This document shows, piece by piece, positions 1-6,947 of a DNA stretch of 11,167 bases (position 1 is the first letter of the stretch; every line of letters starts with the position of its first letter). The position numbers were made by a program, and so were the translations under genes. A model generated the notes under the pieces. That model ran no database searches. It had not been told where the DNA came from and saw nothing but the letters and a program-made list of their open reading frames with translations. This stretch comes from Flavobacteriales bacterium UBA5939 (lineage in GTDB: Bacteria > Bacteroidota > Bacteroidia > Flavobacteriales > Schleiferiaceae): contig DJCX01000115.1 in NCBI GenBank assembly GCA_002430755.1, positions 1-11,167 of the forward strand, read 5' to 3'.

Positions 1-144
1 GTCATTCGGAGCATTGCCTTGAACAAAGCCACCGGTGTAGCCACGTTGCACGTGGGTGGTGCTATTACCATTCTTAGCGATGCCGATGAAGAATATGGGG
101 AGTGCTTGCTCAAGGCCGAAAGTGTTTTAATGGCCGCAAAATAA
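1..144 (+). CDS. pabB: C-terminal end of a chorismate-binding enzyme, probably aminodeoxychorismate synthase component I (PabB), 5' truncated
   Basis: The first 47 codons are open from the window edge and end in TAA at 142-144. The translation begins VIRSIALNKATG and contains HVGGAITILSD and EEYGECLLKAE. This matches the end of the chorismate-binding domain, where a conserved IR(S/T) strand is followed by a GGxI..SD segment and an E-Y-x-E-(C/T) helix that completes the active site. In this family PabB makes 4-amino-4-deoxychorismate for folate synthesis, while TrpE and isochorismate synthases share the same fold. I prefer PabB because the VGGAIT form resembles Bacteroidota PabB as I recall it. 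Only about a tenth of the protein is visible, so the exact enzyme is an inference. The tilS start lies 18 bp downstream, so the two genes are probably co-transcribed. Confidence 0.7.
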   Translation, partial: VIRSIALNKATGVATLHVGGAITILSDADEEYGECLLKAESVLMAAK

Positions 145-162
145 AAGGCCTATTTTCGCTTC

Positions 163-1437
163 ATGGATCTTCCAGAATTACTTCCTGGTAAAAAAGCTGT
201 CCTCGGTTTTAGCGGGGGAGTAGACTCTGTAGTGCTCAGTCAGCTGCTGGTTGAGCGCCATAACATTCGTCCGTATTTGCTGCACGTGAATTATGGACTC
301 CGTGAAGAGGCCGATAGCGACGAGCAGTGGTGCCGCTGGTACGCCCAGGAGCACCGTTTCGAAATCATTGTTTTGAAGGCCAATCCTCAGGAGCGTAAGG
401 GGGAGAATGTCCAGAATTGGGCCCGAAACATCCGCTATGATTTCTTTGAAAAGCAAGCAAAAGAACTAGGAGCAGCCTATATTTTCACCGCCCACCACGC
501 CGACGATAGACGCGAAAGTTTCTTAATGAATGCACTTCGCGGTAGTGGTTTAACCAGTGTAAGCGGGATGAACAATACTCGATTTATCCGCCCCATGGCC
601 AACATGGACAAGGCAGAGGTGCTGGCCTACGCCGAGGAGCGTGGCCTGAGCTGGGTGGAAGATGCCTCGAATGCAACCTTGAAATACAAGCGGAATCAAA
701 TTCGTCACCTACTCACCCCGGTACTTGACCGGGTCGAGCCACGATGGAAAGGTGGTCTTAAGAAAACCGTAGACAACCTCTACCGAGATGGAATGTTGCT
801 GGGTGGCCTTTTGAAGGGATGGTCCGATCAGTTTGTCACTCTGCATAACGGAGAGCATTACATTACCATGGGGCCTTGGGCCGAGGAGTCTTACGCCCAA
901 GTTTTATTGTGGCGCTTCTGCTTAAGCATCGACGCTGGACTTTCCTATGAGGAAGTAGGGCATGTGCTTAAAGGGGAGATCGGGCAGCGAACTGCGGGTC
1001 GAACACATCTTTTAATTAAGGACCGGGGCCAATTCATCGTTGGACCCAATGTCCCTGTTGATCGCAAGGTGTACACCATTACCACTTTGGAAGAGCTCGG
1101 TCATTTGCCTTTTGAATTACAATTCATTGCCACACCAAAGGCGGAGGTCGAATTTGGTCCGGATAAGGAGTGGATGACGACAAATGTGCCACTGCCACTG
1201 GTCATTCGAACGTGGAGGCCCGGCGATAAATTCGTGCCTTTGGGCATGAGCGGCACTAAGAAAATAGCCGACTTTTTAAATGATTTAAGACTACCAAGAC
1301 ACCACAAGGAACACGTTTACGTGGCTGCCCATGAAGGCAAAATTTTATGGGTTTTGGGGCACCGAATTGATGATTCGATGAAAGTTGCCGAAGGCGACGA
1401 CATGGCCTATCTTGCAGTGATAAACCCGAAACTATGA
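163..1437 (+). CDS. tilS: tRNA(Ile)-lysidine synthase TilS
   Basis: This cytoplasmic enzyme uses ATP and lysine to convert C34 of the CAU-anticodon tRNA-Ile to lysidine, so that the tRNA reads AUA and is charged with isoleucine. The 424-residue protein starts with the PP-loop ATP-pyrophosphatase motif SGGVDS at residues 17-22. Other family landmarks are HVNYGLREE (41-49), NVQNWARNIRYDFF (82-95), HHADD (111-115), LRGSGL (125-130) and VEDASNATLKYKRNQIRH (165-182). The C-terminal TilS domain is present, with IRTWRPGDKFVPLGM (348-362) and KKIADFLND (366-374). Length and domain order are normal for a full TilS. The residues after HHADD read RRES where most relatives have QxET, a mild divergence. 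The ATG at 163 places the PP-loop at the usual distance from the N-terminus. The stop overlaps the dsbD start as ATGA (1434-1437), which suggests translational coupling. No Shine-Dalgarno sequence is evident. Confidence 0.95.
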   Translation: MDLPELLPGKKAVLGFSGGVDSVVLSQLLVERHNIRPYLLHVNYGLREEADSDEQWCRWYAQEHRFEIIVLKANPQERKGENVQNWARNIRYDFFEKQAKELGAAYIFTAHHADDRRESFLMNALRGSGLTSVSGMNNTRFIRPMANMDKAEVLAYAEERGLSWVEDASNATLKYKRNQIRHLLTPVLDRVEPRWKGGLKKTVDNLYRDGMLLGGLLKGWSDQFVTLHNGEHYITMGPWAEESYAQVLLWRFCLSIDAGLSYEEVGHVLKGEIGQRTAGRTHLLIKDRGQFIVGPNVPVDRKVYTITTLEELGHLPFELQFIATPKAEVEFGPDKEWMTTNVPLPLVIRTWRPGDKFVPLGMSGTKKIADFLNDLRLPRHHKEHVYVAAHEGKILWVLGHRIDDSMKVAEGDDMAYLAVINPKL

Positions 1438-3332
1438 AACGCATCCTTACCCTTTTTGCGGTAGTATTTGCAACGGTCCTGTTTGCGCAGCCTCAGCCGG
1501 TGAAATGGTCGACTTCGTACGAGGTTCAAGACCCCTATATAAAAGTCATTGTGCATGCAGATATCGAAGAAGGTTGGCATTTGTACAGCCAGAATCTCGA
1601 AGATGGTGGACCAATCCCAACGTCTTTTTATCTAGATACGTCAAGTGCTTTTGCACCTTTGGGTAGCTGGAGTGAAGGGGAGCCTCATGTGGAGTACGAT
1701 CCAAATTTTGAAATGGATCTGGCCTTCTTCTCAGAATCGGCAGATTTCACCATTCTTCTAGAACCAAAAGAGACTGACTTCACCGTGAAGGGCGAGTTAG
1801 AATTTATGGTGTGTAACGACGAGATGTGTCTTCCACCAACCTATGTAGACTTTAAAACTGAGATAGTAGATGCGCCGCTTCCTTCCCCTTGGGACGGTTT
1901 GGGAACCACCTTTTGGCTCGGTTTCTTGGGCGGTTTCGCTGCCCTCATTATGCCTTGTATCTTCCCAATGATTCCATTGACGGTGAGCTTCTTTACCAAG
2001 CAGAGTAAAACGCGTGGCGAAGGGATTTTCAAGGCGGCTGTTTACGGTCTTAGTATCATCGTGATCTATGTAGGTCTTGGCCTTGCAGTGAGCCTCATAT
2101 TTGGTGCAGATAGTTTGAACAAGATGGCCACAAACCCTTGGTTTAACTTAGCATTCTTTGCGCTCTTTGTAGTTTTTGCAGCAAGTTTCTTTGGCGCTTT
2201 TGAAATCACCTTGCCATCGAGCTGGGTGAATAAGGCAGACGATGCTTCGAACAAGGGCGGCTTCCTTGGAATCTTCTTCATGGGCTTCACCTTGAGTTTG
2301 GTGAGCTTCTCATGTACGGGACCTATTATCGGTTCATTGCTGGTAGAGGCCGCATCGAAAGGAAGCTTGCTAGGGCCTGCAATAGGTATGTTTGGTTTCG
2401 CACTGGCGCTAGCCATTCCATTTACACTATTTGCAGCCTTCCCAAGCTGGTTAAATTCATTGCCTTCTTCGGGCGGTTGGTTGAATACCGTCAAGGTGAC
2501 CTTAGGTTTCTTAGAGTTGGCTTTTGCATTAAAGTTCTTATCTACGGCCGATTTGGTTTGGCAAGCACACATGCTCGAGCGCGAACTATTCATCGCTATT
2601 TGGGTAGCTATCGCCTTTATGACGGCTTTCTACCTCTTGGGTGCTTTCCGAATGCCACTTGACAGTCCGGTACAGACGATTTCCGTTTCTCGTATGGGAT
2701 TTGCCATGGTATTCATGATTATGGCCTTCTACATGCTTCCAGGAATCTTTGGTGCTCCGGTAAAACTAATTGCTGGGTTCCCACCACCGGAACATTACGC
2801 TGAGAGTAAAAATGGCGCTTATGCTCAACCTATGATACAAGTGGTAGGCGAAGGAAGTGAGGCAACAGTCCATTCAGCCGCTACGGGTGAGCATTGTCCT
2901 AACGACCTACCATGTTTTAACGATTATGAAGCCGGTTTGGCTTACGCTAAGGAGGTAGGAAAACCAATCATGCTTGATTTCACCGGTTGGGGTTGTGTGA
3001 ACTGCCGTAAGATGGAGGAAAACGTATGGAAAGACGAGCGCGTACACGAGCGCATTCGAGATAACGTGGTTCTAATCTCCTTGTACGTTGATGAGCGCAC
3101 CAATCTTCCAAAAGATGAGCAGTATACTAGCGAGGTTACGGGTCGTAAAATCAAGAATATCGGAAACAAATGGAGTGAATTCCAGGAGGTGAATTTCCAA
3201 GAAGTAAGTCAGCCGCTTTATGTGATTTTAGGGCACGACGATTTAACGCCGCTGGTAGAGAAAAATGCCTACAACCTTGATGTAGATGCTTATATCGATT
3301 GGTTGGACCGCGGAGTCGCTGCGTTTAAATAA
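1434..3332 (+). CDS. dsbD: DsbD-like thiol:disulfide interchange protein (cytochrome c biogenesis transmembrane domain plus thioredoxin domain)
   Basis: DsbD passes reducing equivalents from cytoplasmic thioredoxin across the inner membrane to periplasmic proteins, serving disulfide isomerisation and cytochrome c maturation. The 632-residue protein has the full three-part layout. A signal peptide (about 1-19, MKRILTLFAVVFATVLFAQ) leads a periplasmic DsbD-alpha-like domain with the pair C127/C132 (CNDEMC). A hydrophobic region of about eight membrane segments (about 157-450) follows, with one cysteine in IMPCIFPMIP (C175) and one in FSCTGP (C294), matching the paired membrane cysteines of DsbD-beta. 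The C-terminal thioredoxin-like domain carries WGCVNC (C521/C524). All three redox pairs are therefore intact. A further pair, C488/C494, lies in the linker just before the thioredoxin domain. The start is supported by the signal peptide and by the 4-bp ATGA overlap with tilS. A strong terminator follows the stop by about 20 bp. Confidence 0.93.
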   Translation: MKRILTLFAVVFATVLFAQPQPVKWSTSYEVQDPYIKVIVHADIEEGWHLYSQNLEDGGPIPTSFYLDTSSAFAPLGSWSEGEPHVEYDPNFEMDLAFFSESADFTILLEPKETDFTVKGELEFMVCNDEMCLPPTYVDFKTEIVDAPLPSPWDGLGTTFWLGFLGGFAALIMPCIFPMIPLTVSFFTKQSKTRGEGIFKAAVYGLSIIVIYVGLGLAVSLIFGADSLNKMATNPWFNLAFFALFVVFAASFFGAFEITLPSSWVNKADDASNKGGFLGIFFMGFTLSLVSFSCTGPIIGSLLVEAASKGSLLGPAIGMFGFALALAIPFTLFAAFPSWLNSLPSSGGWLNTVKVTLGFLELAFALKFLSTADLVWQAHMLERELFIAIWVAIAFMTAFYLLGAFRMPLDSPVQTISVSRMGFAMVFMIMAFYMLPGIFGAPVKLIAGFPPPEHYAESKNGAYAQPMIQVVGEGSEATVHSAATGEHCPNDLPCFNDYEAGLAYAKEVGKPIMLDFTGWGCVNCRKMEENVWKDERVHERIRDNVVLISLYVDERTNLPKDEQYTSEVTGRKIKNIGNKWSEFQEVNFQEVSQPLYVILGHDDLTPLVEKNAYNLDVDAYIDWLDRGVAAFK

Positions 3333-3350
3333 GACGACAACATTTAAATT

Positions 3351-3391
3351 GAGCCGGGGCAAGAACTTTTCTTATCCCGGCTTCGTTTTTT
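3351..3391 (+). terminator. Rho-independent terminator after dsbD, ending 4 bp before the next start codon
   Basis: AGCCGGG (3352-3358) pairs with CCCGGCT (3376-3382). The stem continues after a short internal mismatch as AAGAA (3361-3365) with TTCTT (3369-3373) around a 3-nt loop. A run of T follows at 3386-3391. It lies 18 bp after the dsbD stop and fits termination of the pabB-tilS-dsbD unit. The T run ends only 4 bp before the ATG at 3396, so any transcript of the next gene that starts upstream must carry this hairpin in its leader. Confidence 0.8.
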
Positions 3392-3395
3392 ATAC

Positions 3396-3821
3396 ATGTT
3401 CTCAAAACTCAATCCATACGAAACCCGCTATCGTCTCCGCATGGACGAGCAGATTGTGGGCTACGCTAGAGAAATAGGTAGGACCCGCTATTATTCCAAA
3501 GATCAGTTTTGGTGGAACGGAGCAATCATTAAGCACAATCGTGTGGACGAATGCATCGGTATCAAGGATTTAGACAACAGACCGCTGTACGAACTGGATA
3601 TTGTTGAATATGCACTCGAAGGTGCCCGCGACCGGATGGGTTGTATTCTTTGGGGACAGAAAGAAGATGTATTTATCATCAAAGATCTCAACGACCCGTC
3701 GCTTGAAATTCCTTTTAACGTGAATGACATGACGCTCTTTGCGGCTGAAGATTTAAGATTTCGAGCCTATTTGTTCTCCCAGCCAGATTTAATGCGCGAG
3801 TTGGGTGTTAGAGACGATTAA
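3396..3821 (+). CDS. Small YopX-like protein of unknown function
   Basis: The product is a 141-residue soluble protein with no signal peptide or membrane segment. Residues 54-72, reading IGIKDLDNRPLYELDIVEY, resemble the YopX family core, which typically reads TGLKDKNG.EIYEGDIV, and the segment YRLRMDEQIVGY (12-23) resembles the KFRxWD strand that opens YopX proteins. YopX proteins are small beta-rich proteins, mostly from phages and mobile elements, with no well-established function. Here the gene sits between dsbD and tyrS with no other phage-like gene in the window, so it looks like a resident chromosomal gene. The ATG at 3396 is preferred over Met16 (3441) because the YopX-like opening strand begins before Met16. 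A terminator ends 4 bp upstream and no ribosome-binding site is visible. tyrS begins 41 bp downstream. The similarity is recognised by eye and is moderate. Confidence 0.7.
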   Translation: MFSKLNPYETRYRLRMDEQIVGYAREIGRTRYYSKDQFWWNGAIIKHNRVDECIGIKDLDNRPLYELDIVEYALEGARDRMGCILWGQKEDVFIIKDLNDPSLEIPFNVNDMTLFAAEDLRFRAYLFSQPDLMRELGVRDD

Positions 3822-3862
3822 GGTCCTATTTTAGCGGTTCGAACAGCCAGTTAGAGAAACAC

Positions 3863-5143
3863 ATGGACACAAATTTTGTAGAAGAGCTACGTTGGAGAGG
3901 TATGTTGCACGACATCATGCCTGAAACTGAAGAACTATTGACCAGTGAAATGGTCTCTGGCTATATCGGTTTTGATCCAACAGCGGATTCCCTCGGTGTA
4001 GGGAACATGGTACAAATCATGACTCTAGTGCACTTTCAGCGCGCTGGTCACAAGCCTATCGCTCTGGTAGGTGGTGCCACAGGAATGGTGGGTGATCCAT
4101 CAGGCAAGAGCGCTGAGCGTAACCTACTTGATTTAGAGACCCTTCAACACAATCTCGATTGCCAGAAAAAGCAGCTTGAAAAGTTCTTGGACTTTGATTG
4201 TGGCGCAAATAGCGCAGAAATCGTCAACAACTACGACTGGTTCAAAGAGTTCGACTTCTTAGGGTTTATCCGTGATGTAGGTAAACACATGAGTGTAAAC
4301 TACATGATGGCCAAAGACAGCGTGAAAAAGCGCTTAGATACTGGAATGAGCTTTACGGAGTTCTCTTACCAATTGATCCAAGGGTACGATTTCTACCACC
4401 TATGGAAGAACAATGGTGTGAAGCTTCAAATGGGCGGCTCGGACCAATGGGGCAACATCACCACGGGTACAGAGCTTATTCGTCGTCTAGGTCGAGGTTC
4501 TGCCCATGCATTGACTACACCGCTAATTAAGAAAGCGGACGGAACGAAGTTTGGTAAAAGCGAGGGCGGTAATGTTTGGTTAGATCCAGCACGTACTTCG
4601 CCTTATGCATTCTACCAGTTTTGGCTGAACGCTTCGGATGCAGATGCTGAGAACTACATCAAGATTTTCTCTATTAAATCACGTGAAGAAATCGAAGTAT
4701 TGATTGCTGAACATGCAGAGGCGCCGTTCAAGCGTTCTTTACAAAAAGCATTAGCAGAAGAGATTACGGTTCGTGTGCACAGCCAAGCAGATTTAGACAA
4801 TGCACTAGCAGCCTCTCAGATCTTGTTTGGTAAGGCCACAGAGGACCAATTGCGTTCTTTAGACCGTGCTACCCTTGAGAGTGTTTTTGAGGGTGTGCCG
4901 CAGTTTGAATTGGCTGCATCAGATCTTGAAGGCGGTCTTGATATCGTCGAAGCACTCGCCGAGCATACAGCGGTGTTCCCTTCAAAGGGAGAGGCCCGCA
5001 AGATGGTGCAGGGCAATGGTGTTGCCATCAATAAAACGAAAGTGGGCGTTGATAAAGTCCTCACCAAAGACGATGTTGTCGCTGGTGGATTGATTATCGT
5101 TCAAAAAGGAAAGAAGAATTACTTCCTTGTGAAGGTGAGCTAA
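3863..5143 (+). CDS. tyrS: Tyrosyl-tRNA synthetase with a degenerate HIGH motif (GVGN)
   Basis: This class I synthetase activates tyrosine with ATP and charges tRNA-Tyr. The 426-residue protein has the Rossmann catalytic domain with YIGFDPTADSL (34-44), GGATGMVGDPSGKSAERNLL (70-89), FSYQLIQGYDFYHL (167-180) and MGGSDQWGNITTG (190-202). The second signature is KFGKS (229-233) in place of KMSKS. A C-terminal S4 RNA-binding domain closes the protein (about 365-426, with GEARKMVQGNGVAINKTKV). Residues align without a gap to Bacillus TyrRS numbering from Y34, so T40 is kept, but the usual H45 and H48 of HIGH are G45 and N48. As I recall, Asn at the second position is common in Bacteroidota TyrRS and Gly at the first is not. 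The rest looks fully functional. The start is 41 bp after the YopX-like gene, and the gene ends before a bidirectional terminator. Confidence 0.96.
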   Translation: MDTNFVEELRWRGMLHDIMPETEELLTSEMVSGYIGFDPTADSLGVGNMVQIMTLVHFQRAGHKPIALVGGATGMVGDPSGKSAERNLLDLETLQHNLDCQKKQLEKFLDFDCGANSAEIVNNYDWFKEFDFLGFIRDVGKHMSVNYMMAKDSVKKRLDTGMSFTEFSYQLIQGYDFYHLWKNNGVKLQMGGSDQWGNITTGTELIRRLGRGSAHALTTPLIKKADGTKFGKSEGGNVWLDPARTSPYAFYQFWLNASDADAENYIKIFSIKSREEIEVLIAEHAEAPFKRSLQKALAEEITVRVHSQADLDNALAASQILFGKATEDQLRSLDRATLESVFEGVPQFELAASDLEGGLDIVEALAEHTAVFPSKGEARKMVQGNGVAINKTKVGVDKVLTKDDVVAGGLIIVQKGKKNYFLVKVS

Positions 5144-5160
5144 GGCTCTTTTAATTGAAT

Positions 5161-5191
5161 AAAAAAAGGCGCCCCAAGGGGCGCCTTTTTT
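5161..5191. terminator. Bidirectional Rho-independent terminator between convergent tyrS and the secreted-protein gene
   Basis: GGCGCCCC (5168-5175) pairs perfectly with GGGGCGCC (5178-5185) around AA. Seven A (5161-5167) precede the stem and six T (5186-5191) follow it, so it gives a U tract when read from either strand. It lies 17 bp after the tyrS stop and 16 bp past the end of the minus-strand gene at 5208, as expected for a shared terminator of convergent units. Confidence 0.93.
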
Positions 5192-5207
5192 ATGTTTAAA
5201 ACGGTCT

Positions 5208-5942
5208 TTAAAGGACCACATAGTCAAAGACAATATCGTCGATGTCTTTCAAGAAGCGTTCGTTCGGACGTTGGAAGAAGTAGAACATGCCGTGGTCGCG
5301 CATCTCTGCGCCTTTAAGTTTGGCGTACTCAAATTCTTCGCCCTTGTTCACTAGGCAATAGGGTATACCGCTGCGGAATATTACCAATGCTTGGAAATCT
5401 GGTTGTGATGGATTCGCGCTTCGGTTCAAGTAGGCCCAACACTCGTACTCTCCGAAGTTTTTACCTTCCCAATCTTTGGATTTAAGTACTTCAACAAGGG
5501 CATCGCGAACCGCACCCCCACGTTTTCCTTCGAAGAAATTCTCTACAGTAATTGTTGGGAAGCTGCGTCGCTCGAGTTGACGACCGTTGATAGAACCACT
5601 AAGTACCACTTCGTGGTATTTACTCATACGACGAGCATTGCTTTCCCAAAGGCTGTCGATAGGGTATCCTTCCTCGCAAAAACCTAGGGTATCTTTTTTA
5701 TTTGATAGTAATGCCGCACCTGCCATCAATCTCTTATCAAGGACATTGACATAATCGTCGTGTACCCAAAGATGAACGGTAGCATCGTAGCTGCCGCCAT
5801 TAAAGTTAGAAGCGCTCACACGTACAGAATCTCGAAGTTCTAGACGGTCTTCGCCTGAGGTCATATCTGCCTCGCGACGAACGACCTGTGAATGTGCGAC
5901 GGATGCCCACGCTAGTAGGGCAATAACTGCTAATTTTCTCAT
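5208..5942 (-). CDS. Secreted protein of unknown function, coupled to a LuxE/PaaK-like gene
   Basis: I do not recognise this 244-residue protein. It starts with a clear signal peptide (MRKLAVIALLAWASVAHSQ, 1-19, probable cleavage after AHS), with no lipobox cysteine and no further membrane segment, so the mature protein of about 225 residues is probably periplasmic or exported. It has three cysteines (C89, C168, C196), several tryptophans (W59, W99, W158, W169) and alternating hydrophobic stretches such as VHLWV and FQALVIF that suggest beta structure. The C-terminus ends in hydrophobic FDYVVL without a type IX secretion sorting domain. Its ATG overlaps the stop of the upstream acyltransferase as ATGA (5939-5942), so the two are almost certainly co-translated. 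It ends 16 bp before the bidirectional terminator. A role connected to the acyltransferase is an inference from position only. Confidence 0.85.
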   Translation of the reverse strand: MRKLAVIALLAWASVAHSQVVRREADMTSGEDRLELRDSVRVSASNFNGGSYDATVHLWVHDDYVNVLDKRLMAGAALLSNKKDTLGFCEEGYPIDSLWESNARRMSKYHEVVLSGSINGRQLERRSFPTITVENFFEGKRGGAVRDALVEVLKSKDWEGKNFGEYECWAYLNRSANPSQPDFQALVIFRSGIPYCLVNKGEEFEYAKLKGAEMRDHGMFYFFQRPNERFLKDIDDIVFDYVVL

Positions 5943-6916
5943 AAACTCACCATTAGGTTACAACCGCGTATCTCGCTCTTATCGAGTCGGCCGTAGACTT
6001 CAAATGTACCATTTTCAAAAACCCTGCCTTGGTCGCTAATGGCTAAAAAACAACAGCTGTCCTTATTGGCTAGGTCTATAATCTGTAAGGCTCCTCGTGA
6101 ACCGTTTTGCTGTGGTGCTCCGAGTGGATCTGCAATGTCTCTAGTATATATGCGCATCCAAGGAGGACACCCGAAGAGCCCACTATCTTTTAAATAGGCC
6201 TGCGATAACAGCTCAGTCATGCCGTATTCGCTATCAATAGGGCTGGAGGGAAATTTCTCTTTCAACAGCGCGTGCACTTGAGCACGGATAAGCTCTTTAC
6301 GACGACCTTTCATACCACCGGTCTCCATAACACGGAGCTGAGGGAAATCCATTGCGGAAATACTTTCAGCAAAGTCTAAAAGCCCAAAAGTCACACCCAT
6401 AAGCAAGGTGGGCCGTTGTTGTTTTTGAAGATTTTGAAGCACTTGCGCCAACTCCTCGTGATTATAGAGGTAGAAACCACTTTCCTCCTTTTTGGACCTT
6501 TTAATCATGCCCTCGGCCATTACCACTAAGGAAGAGCCGCTGCGCTCGAGGTAACTTGGTAATAGGGCCAATATGGTCCAATTCTCCAAGGCACCAAATT
6601 CCCGCTCAAAGCCTTCTACATAGACCTTTTCATAATGGGCCAATTCCTTCACCATATGCCTGCTCGGGGTGCCTCCAGTCGTAGTGGAAGAAGTGAATGT
6701 TACTTCGGGGCTGAAAACTCCGGTTACTACCTCATGATTCTTAAAGAGTTCTACCGGTAGGAACGGAATGTTTTTTAGGGTATTGACGGTTTTTGGCGTA
6801 CGCTTAATTAAATTACAGAACTGACCGTACACTTCGTTATTCGCGTACTGATGACGGTACATTTCAAGTGCCGCCTCCTCAAAGTTTTGATCAGTGATTT
6901 CTGTGAAGTTGCGCAT
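5939..6916 (-). CDS. LuxE/PaaK-like acyl-activating enzyme (acyl-protein synthetase/acyltransferase family)
   Basis: The 325-residue cytoplasmic protein belongs to the LuxE/phenylacetate-CoA-ligase-like branch of adenylate-forming enzymes, which activate a carboxylic acid with ATP and pass it to a thiol. Visible landmarks are IPFLPVELFKNHEV (50-63), the nucleotide-binding loop SSTTTGGTPSRH (76-87), ALLPSYLERSGSSL (117-130), METGGMKGRR (197-206), SEYGMTELLSQAY (229-241), PPWMRIYTRD (251-260) and the C-terminal GRLDKSEIRGCNL (309-321). The loop reads SSTTTG where relatives usually have SSGTTG, one Gly replaced by Thr. No luxC, luxD, luxA or luxB gene is nearby, so there is no reason to infer bioluminescence, and the acyl substrate is unknown. 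The start is supported because the segment NFEEAALEMYRHQ (11-23) matches the family N-terminus. The ATG directly follows the U tract of the terminator belonging to the upstream receptor gene. Confidence 0.85.
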   Translation of the reverse strand: MRNFTEITDQNFEEAALEMYRHQYANNEVYGQFCNLIKRTPKTVNTLKNIPFLPVELFKNHEVVTGVFSPEVTFTSSTTTGGTPSRHMVKELAHYEKVYVEGFEREFGALENWTILALLPSYLERSGSSLVVMAEGMIKRSKKEESGFYLYNHEELAQVLQNLQKQQRPTLLMGVTFGLLDFAESISAMDFPQLRVMETGGMKGRRKELIRAQVHALLKEKFPSSPIDSEYGMTELLSQAYLKDSGLFGCPPWMRIYTRDIADPLGAPQQNGSRGALQIIDLANKDSCCFLAISDQGRVFENGTFEVYGRLDKSEIRGCNLMVSL

Positions 6917-6947
6917 AAAAAAAACCGCGGCCCCGAGGGCCGCGGTT
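6917..6947 (-). terminator. Rho-independent terminator of the TonB-dependent receptor gene, touching the next start codon
   Basis: AACCGCGGCCC (6923-6933) and GGGCCGCGGTT (6937-6947) form a perfect 11-bp stem around a 3-nt loop. Read on the minus strand the stem is followed by U: the plus strand has eight A at 6917-6924, two of them in the stem. It lies 23 bp past the receptor stop. The U tract runs straight into the ATG (6914-6916) of the acyltransferase gene. Read on the plus strand it has no T tract, so it works for the minus strand only. Confidence 0.88.

Noticed and set aside
2066..2593. A 175-codon open frame antisense to dsbD
   Set aside because: It lies wholly within the membrane-domain coding sequence of dsbD and its translation is low-complexity (rich in Lys, Ala, Ser, Pro), as expected for the reverse strand of a hydrophobic gene. 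No family features are visible.
2312..2662. A 116-codon open frame in another frame of dsbD
   Set aside because: It overlaps dsbD completely on the same strand, and its product is rich in Arg, Tyr and Cys with no recognisable motif.
3827..3834. TATTTTAG in front of tyrS as a -7 promoter element
   Set aside because: It misses the fixed T at position 7 of TAnnTTTG and has no well-spaced TTG upstream. tyrS may simply be co-transcribed with the YopX-like gene.
5939..6916. A bioluminescence (lux) locus because of the LuxE-like gene
   Set aside because: No luciferase, reductase or thioesterase gene is present, and LuxE/PaaK-like proteins are common in non-luminous Bacteroidota.
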